From NCBI GenBank assembly GCA_013813605.1, contig JACCRL010000340.1, positions 1 to 6,019 of the forward strand: 6,019 bases of DNA. The letters run 5' to 3'. Position 1 is the first letter of the stretch. Each line of letters starts with the position of its first letter. The translations under genes and the position numbers were made by a program. The notes under the pieces were generated by a model. That model was not told the DNA's origin, searched no databases, and saw nothing but the letters and a program-made list of their open reading frames with translations. This document shows, piece by piece, positions 1-5,704 of this stretch. The stretch comes from Gemmatimonadaceae bacterium. Lineage in GTDB: Bacteria > Gemmatimonadota > Gemmatimonadetes > Gemmatimonadales > Gemmatimonadaceae.

Positions 1-10
1 GGCCTGAGCA

Positions 11-784
11 TTGACCGAAAGTGTTACCGCGGTCGCCGCCATCGCCCCGATGCTGTGCGAGCCCGATGTAAAAACCACGCAGGCCTCCCAGCTCCTGCAC
101 GGACACATCGCCGAGATATTCGAGAAACAGGGACTGTGGCTCAAGGCACGTAGCGCTGACGGCTACGAAGGCTGGGTTCACCAAGGCTATGTGGTGACCG
201 TGCCCGATCCCGTGCCTTCTCCCGCCGACACGGGCTGGGACGATCCGCGCCCACTCTCGCTCGGCTGCACGGTGCGTGATGCCAGGGGGGCCACGCGCAA
301 ACTTCCGCTCGGTGCGCTCATCACGGCCGGCGAGGAGCGTTCTTCCGGCCTTGCGATGTCACTCGAGGAGCGGAGGCACAGCTTTCCTCGCAATGCGGAT
401 TCGATCACCGCCTCCGCGATGACTTACTTCGAAGGCACGTCATACGAATGGGGCGGACTCACGCCCTGGGGATGCGATTGCTCGGGACTCGTGCAGAGCT
501 CGTTCAGGCTGCACGGCGTGGGGCTTCCGCGCGACGCGTGGATGCAGGCAGGCGCCGGAGAGCCCGTTGAAGGGATGACCGATCTCAGGGCTGCAGACCT
601 TCTTTTCTTTTCCGATGAGCCGGAAGGCAAGATCACACACGTCGCCATTTCGCTGGGCGGGATGCGCGTCGTCCACCTCGCACTCGGCCGCGGCGGCTAC
701 GCGGTGGACGATCTCGAAAGCGGCGACGAGTACACGGACCTGCTGGTCAAGCGGTTCCGCTTCGCGCGGCGGGTGCTCAGCTAA
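11..784 (+). CDS. NlpC/P60 cysteine endopeptidase with N-terminal SH3b domains (YkfC-like)
   Basis: A 257-residue cysteine peptidase of the NlpC/P60 family. Family members of this layout (YkfC, Anabaena AvPCP) cut the gamma-D-Glu/diamino-acid bond in murein peptides with a free N-terminal L-Ala, a peptide-recycling step. Residues about 6-63 look like a bacterial SH3 domain (DGYEGWV at 50-56) and 75-110 like a second one. The catalytic domain covers about 128-255. Cys157 sits in DCSGL, His210 in KITHVAI, and His222 is the probable third catalytic residue; PRDAW (173-177) is the usual substrate-side motif. No signal peptide is visible, so a cytoplasmic recycling role is more likely than wall remodelling. 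The start is TTG at 11: an in-frame TGA lies at 5-7, and the first ATG (residue 14) would cut into the SH3b domain. A TGA at 12-14 in another frame could be the stop of an overlapping upstream gene outside the window. The 3' end overlaps the convergent next gene by 8 bp. Family is certain; exact bond specificity is inferred. Confidence 0.9.
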   Translation: MTESVTAVAAIAPMLCEPDVKTTQASQLLHGHIAEIFEKQGLWLKARSADGYEGWVHQGYVVTVPDPVPSPADTGWDDPRPLSLGCTVRDARGATRKLPLGALITAGEERSSGLAMSLEERRHSFPRNADSITASAMTYFEGTSYEWGGLTPWGCDCSGLVQSSFRLHGVGLPRDAWMQAGAGEPVEGMTDLRAADLLFFSDEPEGKITHVAISLGGMRVVHLALGRGGYAVDDLESGDEYTDLLVKRFRFARRVLS

Positions 785-1208
785 CTATTCCGTTGCCGGC
801 GGACGGCATCATCGCCGTCGGCGGCCCGCTCACCAACAGGCGCGCGGCGGCGGTCGGCTCGCCATCGAGAGTCACCTGCATCGTGTATTGTCCGGTGACG
901 TTGAGCGGCAGGTCAACGACAGCGATGATTGGCAGGTCTACCTCGAACACCGGATTCGGCGCCGGCGCGACCGTCATCTCGCCAGACGACGACCACAGCT
1001 CTTCATCCATCGGGCTCAGCCAGCGAAACGTCAGCTTGTGAGTGCCGGTGTCCTGCGAAGCCGCCTTGAGCCGGACGACGAAGTGCGTACGCGGATGAAT
1101 CGTCGGCAGGCCGGCCACCTGCACGGCATCGAAAACGCCGAGCACGTTGAGCTTTCCTTCCTGCGACAGATTGGCGGCGTCGGCGAAGACGGCGAACGAG
1201 ATGTGCAT
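777..1208 (-). CDS. Conserved small protein of unknown function, DUF6941-like
   Basis: A 143-residue soluble protein with no signal peptide, no membrane segment and no cysteines. The N-terminus, MHISFAVFADAANLSQEGKL (1-20) followed by NVLGVFD (21-27), resembles the opening of the family I know as DUF6941, which has no assigned function. The rest alternates hydrophobic strands: THFVVRLKA at 41-49, HKLTFRWLSP at 57-66, and GQYTMQVTLDGE at 106-117. This suggests an all-beta, immunoglobulin-like sandwich. The tail after about 128 is rich in Gly, Pro and Ala and is probably flexible. The ATG at 1206-1208 has no Shine-Dalgarno sequence, but a -10-like hexamer lies 6 nt before it. The gene runs tail to tail into the NlpC/P60 gene and is divergent from the EamA gene, so it appears to be a single-gene unit. 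That the reading frame is real is well supported by its codon pattern and family-like N-terminus; the family name is from memory. Confidence 0.75.
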   Translation of the reverse strand: MHISFAVFADAANLSQEGKLNVLGVFDAVQVAGLPTIHPRTHFVVRLKAASQDTGTHKLTFRWLSPMDEELWSSSGEMTVAPAPNPVFEVDLPIIAVVDLPLNVTGQYTMQVTLDGEPTAAARLLVSGPPTAMMPSAGNGIVS

Positions 1209-1214
1209 TTTTGG

Positions 1215-1220
1215 AAAGTA
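1215..1220 (-). promoter_or_regulatory. Candidate -10 element for the DUF6941-like gene
   Basis: Read on the minus strand this is TACTTT, followed by 6 nt and then the ATG at 1208-1206. With the usual 6-7 nt between a -10 hexamer and the start site, transcription would begin at or next to the A of the ATG and give a leaderless mRNA. That fits the lack of a ribosome binding site. No convincing -35 hexamer lies 16-18 nt further upstream, so this is a weak prediction. Confidence 0.35.
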
Positions 1221-1242
1221 GCCGCCGGTTGCCCGCCCCGGC

Positions 1243-1250
1243 TAGCTTTG
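1243..1250 (+). promoter_or_regulatory. Candidate -7/-10 promoter element (TAGCTTTG) for the EamA-HAD-CYTH operon
   Basis: TAGCTTTG is a full match to TAnnTTTG, the -7 consensus of Bacteroidota housekeeping promoters, and its first six bases also pass as a -10 hexamer. The hexamer ends 6 nt before the ATG at 1255, which again predicts a leaderless transcript. A TTG at the -33 position with the standard 19-nt spacing is absent (the bases there are agcc), so only half of the promoter is recognisable. No Shine-Dalgarno sequence precedes the ATG. Confidence 0.4.
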
Positions 1251-1254
1251 TCCG

Positions 1255-2142
1255 ATGAGTGAAACGGCCGGCCAACCGAAGTTCGGAACCACCGATCTCC
1301 TGCTGCTGACGATGGCGGTGATCTGGGCCATCAACTTCAGTGTGGTCAAGTACGCGATGCAGATCTTCAGCCCGCTGGCGTTCACGGGGCTCAGGGTCGG
1401 CGTTGCCGCGGCCGTGCTCGGCACGATGGCGCTCGTCAGCGAGCGCACCTCCCTTACGAGGCGCGATGTGCTGCTGCTGCTCGGGCTGGGGGTGCTGGGA
1501 AACGGCCTCTACCAGCTCTTGTTCGTAAGCGGCATGGCGAGAACGAGAGCGGGGAATGCGGCGCTGATCGTTGCCGCAGCACCCGGGTTCATTGCGCTGG
1601 CGAGCCGCTTTCGCGGACTGGAAAAGCTTGGGCGGAGGATGATAGCCGGCGTCGCGCTCTCCGTCGTCGGCGTGGCGGTAGTGATGCTCGGGAGCGCACG
1701 CGCGACCGCCGGAAGCTCGACTTTCCTGGGCTCCTTCCTCGTTTTCTGCGGCGTCATCTGCTGGACGTTTTTCACGGTTCTGCTCCAGCCGCACACCGCC
1801 CGCATAAAGGTCGTTCAGCTGTCGGCAATAACGATGGCTGGCGGGGCGATTCCCCTTCTGATCGTCTCCGCGCCGGCACTGCTCGCGACGAGGTGGAGCG
1901 CCGTTGGCTGGGAAGGTTGGGCGGCGCTCTTCTATGCCAGCGTGATCTCGATGGTGGTCGCGTACATGTTCTGGTACCGCGGGCTGCGCCTGCTCGGTCC
2001 CACGCGCACCGCTGTCTACTCGAATGTCCAGCCAATCATCGCATTGCTGGTCGCGTGGCTCTTTCTGAGCGAGGCTCCGACCGCATGGCAGTGGGGTGGT
2101 GCGGCGACGATCATCGCCGGAGTTTTCCTGACGAGGACATGA
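1255..2142 (+). CDS. EamA-family (drug/metabolite transporter superfamily) membrane permease
   Basis: A 295-residue inner-membrane protein with about ten hydrophobic helices (approximately 12-30, 38-60, 71-91, 98-117, 127-146, 156-176, 187-206, 218-238, 250-270, 276-293). They form the two tandem five-helix EamA repeats. Typical family features are WAINFSVVKYAM (24-35) followed by SPLAFTGLR (39-47) in repeat one, and in repeat two YRGLRLLGPTRTAVYSNVQP (241-260) before LSEAP (271-275). Relatives such as RhaT, YdcZ-like and RhtA-type exporters move amino acids, sugars or small metabolites, usually outward. The substrate here cannot be told from sequence. The length is normal for the family. It is the first gene of an overlapping trio: its TGA shares the ATGA at 2139-2142 with the HAD phosphatase start. 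The protein ends abruptly after the last helix (FLTRT), as expected if the reading frame was packed against the next gene. Confidence 0.93.
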   Translation: MSETAGQPKFGTTDLLLLTMAVIWAINFSVVKYAMQIFSPLAFTGLRVGVAAAVLGTMALVSERTSLTRRDVLLLLGLGVLGNGLYQLLFVSGMARTRAGNAALIVAAAPGFIALASRFRGLEKLGRRMIAGVALSVVGVAVVMLGSARATAGSSTFLGSFLVFCGVICWTFFTVLLQPHTARIKVVQLSAITMAGGAIPLLIVSAPALLATRWSAVGWEGWAALFYASVISMVVAYMFWYRGLRLLGPTRTAVYSNVQPIIALLVAWLFLSEAPTAWQWGGAATIIAGVFLTRT

Positions 2143-2831
2143 GGCTCGTACTCTTCGACATCGATGGAACGCTGCTCAGCAGTGGCGGACTGGGGAAGGC
2201 ATCGATGCAGCGCGCTCTCACCGAGGTGTTCGGGTCACCGGGCGACCCGGCGTATCGCTACGACGGTAAGACCGACAAGCAGATCGTGCGCGACGTGATG
2301 CGGATGGCGGGGCATTCGGACCCGCACATCGACGCCAAGATGGAGCGGTTGATCGAACTCTACCTCGACGGGCTTTATGCTGGGATCGAGAGCGGCAAGT
2401 TCAGCGTCACGCCGCTCGATGGCGTAAACGCTCTGCTCGCCGCGCTTGGCGCTCGCAAGGACGTAGTGCTCGGCCTGCTCACCGGCAATGTGGAGACAGG
2501 TGCCCGCGCAAAGCTGACGGCGGCAGGGATCGAGCCGGAAATGTTTCGCGTCAATGCCTTCGGGTCCGACCATGAGCTCAGGCCTGAGCTGCCGGCGATT
2601 GCGCAGCGGCGGGCAAGCGAAAAGCTGGGACTTTCGATTGCAGGGGATCGCGTCATCGTCATCGGCGATACGCCGGCCGACATCCAGTGTGGAAGAGCGC
2701 TCGGGGCCAGGGCAATCGGGGTTGCGAGCGGCCAGTACACAGTCGAGCAGCTTCGCGAGCACGAGCCCTATGCCGTGCTGCCGTCGCTCGGCGATACGGT
2801 GGCCGCCATGAAAACGATTCTCGATGCGTGA
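2139..2831 (+). CDS. HAD-superfamily hydrolase, phosphoglycolate-phosphatase-like
   Basis: A 230-residue soluble phosphatase of the haloacid dehalogenase superfamily. Motif I is DIDGT (7-11) with nucleophile Asp7 and acid/base Asp9. Motif II is LTGN (114-117) with Thr115. Motif IV is GDTPAD (176-181) with Mg2+-binding Asp177 and Asp181. The motif III basic residue is not in a standard KP context; Arg148 or the RR at 157-158 are candidates. Residues about 15-90 form a helical C1-type cap, as in Gph-like enzymes that hydrolyse small phosphate esters. The substrate is unknown. The open frame extends upstream to 1893, but translation before 2139 has no HAD homology and lies inside the EamA gene; the ATG in the ATGA overlap puts motif I at the N-terminus, as is normal. 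GAGG at 2133-2136 is too close to the ATG to be a good Shine-Dalgarno site, so initiation probably depends on coupling to the EamA gene. Confidence 0.92.
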   Translation: MRLVLFDIDGTLLSSGGLGKASMQRALTEVFGSPGDPAYRYDGKTDKQIVRDVMRMAGHSDPHIDAKMERLIELYLDGLYAGIESGKFSVTPLDGVNALLAALGARKDVVLGLLTGNVETGARAKLTAAGIEPEMFRVNAFGSDHELRPELPAIAQRRASEKLGLSIAGDRVIVIGDTPADIQCGRALGARAIGVASGQYTVEQLREHEPYAVLPSLGDTVAAMKTILDA

Positions 2832-3417
2832 GGTCGAGCTCAAGGCGGTCATCGACGATCTGAAGGTCCGGCGCGGGAAGCTTGAAGACGGCGGCGCAAT
2901 TCTGGTCTACGAGGGACGGCTGCTCGATCGGCGTTACGATAGCAGCGACCGAAAGCTCTCGGCGGCCGACAACGTTCTTCGTGTGCGCCGCTTCTCGGGT
3001 CGTGACGGGGAGAAGACGCTGCTGGACTGGAAGGGGCCGACGTCGATTGACGACGGCTTCAAGGTCAGGGAGGAGCTTTCGACGGGGGTCCACGACCACG
3101 CCGTGCTGGCAACGGTCCTCGAAAAGCTCGGCTACCTCGTGACGCTCGAGATCGACAGGGATATCGCCCAGTACGAGATCGCCGGAGCGACAGTTCGATT
3201 CGAGACCTATCCCCGCATGGATGTCCTTGTCGAAGTCGAGGGCGAGAAGAGGGCGATCGAAGCCGCCATCCACACGCTCGATATGTCGCGCGCCGAGTTC
3301 ACGAGTGAGCGCCTGGCAGCCTTCGTCGAGCGGTTCGAGCGCCGCACGGGCGTCAGAGCGGCAATCTCCGACCGCGAGTTGAGCGGCGATTACGCTTTTC
3401 AGGGCGGAAACAGGTGA
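2824..3417 (+). CDS. CYTH-domain protein (class IV adenylate cyclase/CyaB-like or triphosphatase)
   Basis: A 197-residue CYTH-fold protein. The family signature ExExK is at the N-terminus as E3-V-E5-L-K7. Charged residues that line the CYTH tunnel follow: LRVRR (52-56), DWKGP (68-72), KVREE (80-84) and the acidic pair in VEVEGE (136-141). The arrangement is closest to CyaB-type class IV cyclases, but CYTH proteins also include thiamine- and inorganic-triphosphatases; all act on triphosphates with divalent metal. Two spots differ from typical CyaB. The basic residue usual in the late vxKxR strand is replaced in VTLEIDR (106-112), and the LDxVxxLG-like strand reads VRFETYPRMD (124-133). Cyclase activity should therefore not be assumed. 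About 45 C-terminal residues (153-197) are charged and mostly helical at first. The ATG lies inside the end of the HAD gene (8-bp overlap), so the two proteins are co-translated. No Shine-Dalgarno site is visible. Confidence 0.85.
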   Translation: MREVELKAVIDDLKVRRGKLEDGGAILVYEGRLLDRRYDSSDRKLSAADNVLRVRRFSGRDGEKTLLDWKGPTSIDDGFKVREELSTGVHDHAVLATVLEKLGYLVTLEIDRDIAQYEIAGATVRFETYPRMDVLVEVEGEKRAIEAAIHTLDMSRAEFTSERLAAFVERFERRTGVRAAISDRELSGDYAFQGGNR

Positions 3418-3433
3418 AATAGCGGTTTCCCCG

Positions 3434-3464
3434 ATTGATTACCGAGGGTATCCAGATAACTTTA
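3434..3464 (+). promoter_or_regulatory. Candidate promoter for the cytochrome c/FTR1 gene
   Basis: ATTG at 3434-3437, exactly 19 nt, then TAACTTTA at 3457-3464. This is close to the Bacteroidota housekeeping consensus TTTG-N19-TAnnTTTG (one mismatch in each half). It can also be read as sigma-70-like TTGATT (3435-3440), 16 nt, TAACTT (3457-3462). Either reading puts the transcript start about 3469-3472, at or just before the ATG at 3472, so the mRNA would be leaderless or nearly so. This is the best-formed promoter in the window and implies that the iron gene can be expressed apart from the trio upstream. Confidence 0.5.
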
Positions 3465-3469
3465 CTCGG
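3442..3469. repeat. Short inverted repeat over the FTR1 promoter (possible operator)
   Basis: CCGAG at 3442-3446 is repeated inverted as CTCGG at 3465-3469, with 18 nt between the arms that contain the -10 region and the probable transcript start. A regulator bound here would block the promoter, which would suit an iron-responsive repressor. The arms are only 5 bp and the sequence is not a recognisable Fur box (only GATAAC at 3455-3460 resembles one Fur hexamer), so chance is a real alternative. Confidence 0.2.
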
Positions 3470-3471
3470 CA

Positions 3472-5259
3472 ATGAAATGCCGAATCACGCGCAACGGAAT
3501 CATCCTCCTGTTGTCGCTCGGGGCAGTGACCTTACTCCCCGCCCAGGAAAACCCCGCAAAACGCCTCTCCAGCATCGTCGGTGTAGCCGTCGAGGAATAC
3601 GCGAAGGCAGTCGATGACCGCGGGAAGCTCATATCCAATCCTGAGTACGAGGAGACAACCGGCTTTCTGGGCGATGCGCGCCTGGTAGCGGCCCGCCTGA
3701 GCGGCTACAATGCCGCGACGACGCGCGCGATCCTGGACACGATTACCACGCTCGTCAACTCCAAACAGCCGCCCGGAGTTGTGCGCAACCTTCATGCGCG
3801 ATTCGCCGCTTCCCTCGGCGCAGCGGGAGCGATCGACCTCCCCACCGGACCGCTCGACACAGCAGCCGGGCACGCGCTCTTCACCCGCAACTGCGCCTCG
3901 TGTCACGGCATGCTCGGCGCGGGCGATGGCCCAGCGGCGGGGACGATGGATCCGCGGCCCACCCCGATCGGTGTGAGGAAGGAGACGGCCGACCTGACTC
4001 CAACGCTTGCATACAACGTCGTCTCGGTCGGCGTCCGCGGCACGGCGATGCCCGCTTTCGGCGGGACGCTCACCGCGCAGGAGCGGTGGAACATCATCAA
4101 CTACGTCTATTCTCTCCGCGGCGAGGCGATGCAGCTGCCCGTGGCAGCGCCGGATGCGACGGCGCTCAAGGGAGAAGAAGCGTCGCGAGCAATCCTTGCG
4201 ATGCTCGACAGCGCGCTCGATTTCGCGCGCTCCGGCAAGACGGCCGAAGCCGGCGACCGTGCGTTCGATGCCTATATCGCCTTCGAGCCGCTCGAAACTC
4301 CGGCGCGGGCGAAAAAGCCCGGTATGGTGGCGACGATGGAGCGCCACTTCGCCGACTTCAAGGGCGCGGTGAAGCGCAACGACCTCGGCGGCGCGAAGGG
4401 ATCGCGCGATGCGATCGCGGACGGGCTGCCACAGATCATCGCGCTCACGCAACGCCCCGACAGCAACTGGGGTGCGTTCCTGCAGTCGTTTCTCATCATC
4501 GTGCGCGAAGGATTCGAGGCCATTCTCGTCATCGGCGCCATCGTCGCGTTCCTGATCAAGATGGGCCACCGCGAGCGATTGAAATCCATCTGGATCGGCA
4601 TCGGTCTCGGGCTGCTCGCGAGCGCGGCAACAGTAGTCGTGCTGAAAACGGTTTTCGCGGCGATTCCCGCGAGCCGCGAGATCGTGGAAGGCCTGACGAT
4701 GCTGATCGCCGTCGCCGTCCTTTTCTCCGTCAGCTACTGGCTCATCTCCAAGGTCGAAGCGGCGAAGTGGCAGAAGTTCATCAGGGAGAAAGTGTCCACG
4801 GCGCTCGACGCAGGCGGGGGCAAAGCGCTGGCGCTGGTTGCGTTCCTCGCCGTATATCGCGAGGGAGCCGAGACGGCGCTCTTCTATCAGGCCCTTTTCA
4901 ACGAAGGACCGAACGTGGGAGTGCCGCTAACGCTTGGCATATTCGCGGGCTTCGCTGTGCTCGCAGTCGTGTTCACGCTGTTCTACAAGTACGGCGTGCG
5001 CATCCCGATGCGTCCATTCTTTACGGTCACGAGTGTGCTGCTGTACTACATGGCGTTCGTGTTCATGGGGAAGGGAATCCGCGAGCTGCAGGAGGGAAAC
5101 GTGCTGCCGATCACGGTCGTTTCCGGCGCGCCGCACATCGACGCGATGGGGATCTTCCCGAGTGTCGAGACTCTCGCCGGTCAGGCGATCCTGATCGCCC
5201 TCTTCATCTTCGCCCTCGTAAAGACTTTCTGGGTTCGCGAAGAGGTTGCGGCCGCCTGA
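3472..5259 (+). CDS. Cytochrome c / FTR1-family iron permease fusion
   Basis: A 595-residue inner-membrane iron importer with a fused periplasmic cytochrome. Residues 1-24 are a signal peptide (basic start, hydrophobic 9-22, likely cleavage after LPA). Residues about 30-120 are an acidic helical region with NPEYEET at 56-62. A class I cytochrome c domain spans about 128-218: haem-binding CASCH at 141-145, and Met193 in TAMPAFGG as probable distal ligand. Residues 230-330 are a second helical segment with AYIAFEPLE (267-275), a motif seen in the periplasmic part of many FTR1 proteins. The permease spans 335-588 with about seven helices and the two iron-path motifs REGFE (345-349) and REGAE (463-467). 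Ftr1 permeases take iron oxidised by a partner enzyme (Fet3 in yeast, other partners in Efe and Ftr systems). Here the cytochrome could accept the electron from Fe(II), an inference from the fusion. The downstream neighbour is convergent with 10 bp between stops, and no efeO, efeB or P19 gene is in view. The ATG at 3472 is the only start that keeps the signal peptide. Confidence 0.95.
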   Translation: MKCRITRNGIILLLSLGAVTLLPAQENPAKRLSSIVGVAVEEYAKAVDDRGKLISNPEYEETTGFLGDARLVAARLSGYNAATTRAILDTITTLVNSKQPPGVVRNLHARFAASLGAAGAIDLPTGPLDTAAGHALFTRNCASCHGMLGAGDGPAAGTMDPRPTPIGVRKETADLTPTLAYNVVSVGVRGTAMPAFGGTLTAQERWNIINYVYSLRGEAMQLPVAAPDATALKGEEASRAILAMLDSALDFARSGKTAEAGDRAFDAYIAFEPLETPARAKKPGMVATMERHFADFKGAVKRNDLGGAKGSRDAIADGLPQIIALTQRPDSNWGAFLQSFLIIVREGFEAILVIGAIVAFLIKMGHRERLKSIWIGIGLGLLASAATVVVLKTVFAAIPASREIVEGLTMLIAVAVLFSVSYWLISKVEAAKWQKFIREKVSTALDAGGGKALALVAFLAVYREGAETALFYQALFNEGPNVGVPLTLGIFAGFAVLAVVFTLFYKYGVRIPMRPFFTVTSVLLYYMAFVFMGKGIRELQEGNVLPITVVSGAPHIDAMGIFPSVETLAGQAILIALFIFALVKTFWVREEVAAA

Positions 5260-5264
5260 CGGCC
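5250..5264. terminator. Small GC hairpin at the FTR1/lipoprotein convergence (possible terminator)
   Basis: GGCCG (5250-5254) and CGGCC (5260-5264) form a perfect 5-bp GC stem with a 5-nt loop containing the FTR1 stop codon. An alternative stem pairs GCCGC (5251-5255) with GCGGC (5266-5270). There is no T-tract on either strand, so this is not a standard intrinsic terminator. Its position between two converging genes is the main argument for it. Confidence 0.25.
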
Positions 5265-5269
5265 TGCGG

Positions 5270-5704
5270 CTAGCGCGAGATCAGGAACTCCGCTACGTAG
5301 CGACGGTCAGATTGTTTTTCGCCGGCCGGGTGCGGAGCGAGCTTGAGAAACTTTACCGTGAGATTGCCGACCCGCGCCTGATTTCTCGGCGGAGTAAGGC
5401 TTATCAACTCGGCAGCAGTCGGATTGGTGCCCGACATCACCTGGACCTCCACCTTCGCATCGCCGGCCCAGACGCACTGCACATTCCTGGGGCAGCGTGA
5501 ATCCTCGACTACGCGCGAGAACTCGATGCGCGAGCTGCTCATCGCGACCGCGGCGCTCTGGCCGAGGGCAAGCTGGAAAGGAACGGCCGGCTCGACCCGG
5601 GTTGATGTTGGCGTGTTTTTCGAGCATCCAATCAGCAGCGCAGCAAACGCAACCGCTCCGCAGGTGAAGCGGAAGCTCGAGCCCGAACTCAGTTCTCTTT
5701 TCAC
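5270..5704 (-). CDS. Small lipoprotein of unknown function with a paired-cysteine CPxxVQCVWAG motif
   Basis: A 144-residue predicted lipoprotein. Residues 1-26 are a lipoprotein signal peptide (basic MKR start, hydrophobic 14-26) ending in lipobox L24-I25-G26-C27; Cys27 would be lipidated. A Ser/Thr/Pro linker (28-37) follows. The mature domain (about 40-144) appears all-beta, with CPRNVQCVWAGDAKVEV at 71-87. I have seen the CPxxVQCVWAG pattern in other uncharacterised bacterial lipoproteins, and Cys71 and Cys77 could form a disulfide. No function is known to me. The residue after the lipid cysteine is Ser, not Asp, which in the E. coli rule favours outer-membrane sorting. The start is GTG at 5704-5702, overlapping the lgt stop as GTGA; a good Shine-Dalgarno sequence lies 8 nt upstream, and no ATG exists before residue 55. 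The gene is convergent with the FTR1 gene, with no evidence of a shared role. Confidence 0.85.
   Translation of the reverse strand: MKRELSSGSSFRFTCGAVAFAALLIGCSKNTPTSTRVEPAVPFQLALGQSAAVAMSSSRIEFSRVVEDSRCPRNVQCVWAGDAKVEVQVMSGTNPTAAELISLTPPRNQARVGNLTVKFLKLAPHPAGEKQSDRRYVAEFLISR

Noticed and set aside
615..1262. 215-residue plus-strand open frame spanning the NlpC/P60 and DUF6941-like genes
   Set aside because: Out of frame with the peptidase and antisense to the next gene; composition is Arg/Ser/His-rich with no domain.
1003..1794. 263-residue minus-strand open frame
   Set aside because: It crosses the DUF6941-like gene and the EamA gene in the wrong frame, and its product is His/Arg/Gln-rich, typical of antisense shadow frames.
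1893..2138. N-terminal extension of the HAD phosphatase frame
   Set aside because: The 82 extra residues lie within the EamA gene in another frame and have no HAD similarity; the ATG at 2139 puts DIDGT at the normal N-terminal place.
2659..3273. 204-residue minus-strand open frame over the HAD/CYTH junction
   Set aside because: Antisense to two well-supported genes and without any family feature.
3451..3470. Fur box upstream of the iron permease
   Set aside because: Only one hexamer (GATAAC) resembles the GATAAT repeat; the other two positions do not match, so a Fur site cannot be claimed.
3532..4569. 345-residue minus-strand open frame
   Set aside because: Antisense to the FTR1 gene, Arg-rich low-complexity composition and no recognisable motif.
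5248..5255. GCGGCCGC palindrome near the FTR1 stop
   Set aside because: A chance 8-bp palindrome in GC-rich coding sequence, noted only as part of the overlapping hairpins.
3900..5273. 457-residue plus-strand open frame
   Set aside because: It lies in another frame of the cytochrome c/FTR1 gene, and its translation is dominated by Arg, Ala and Gly with no domain; this is a high-GC shadow.
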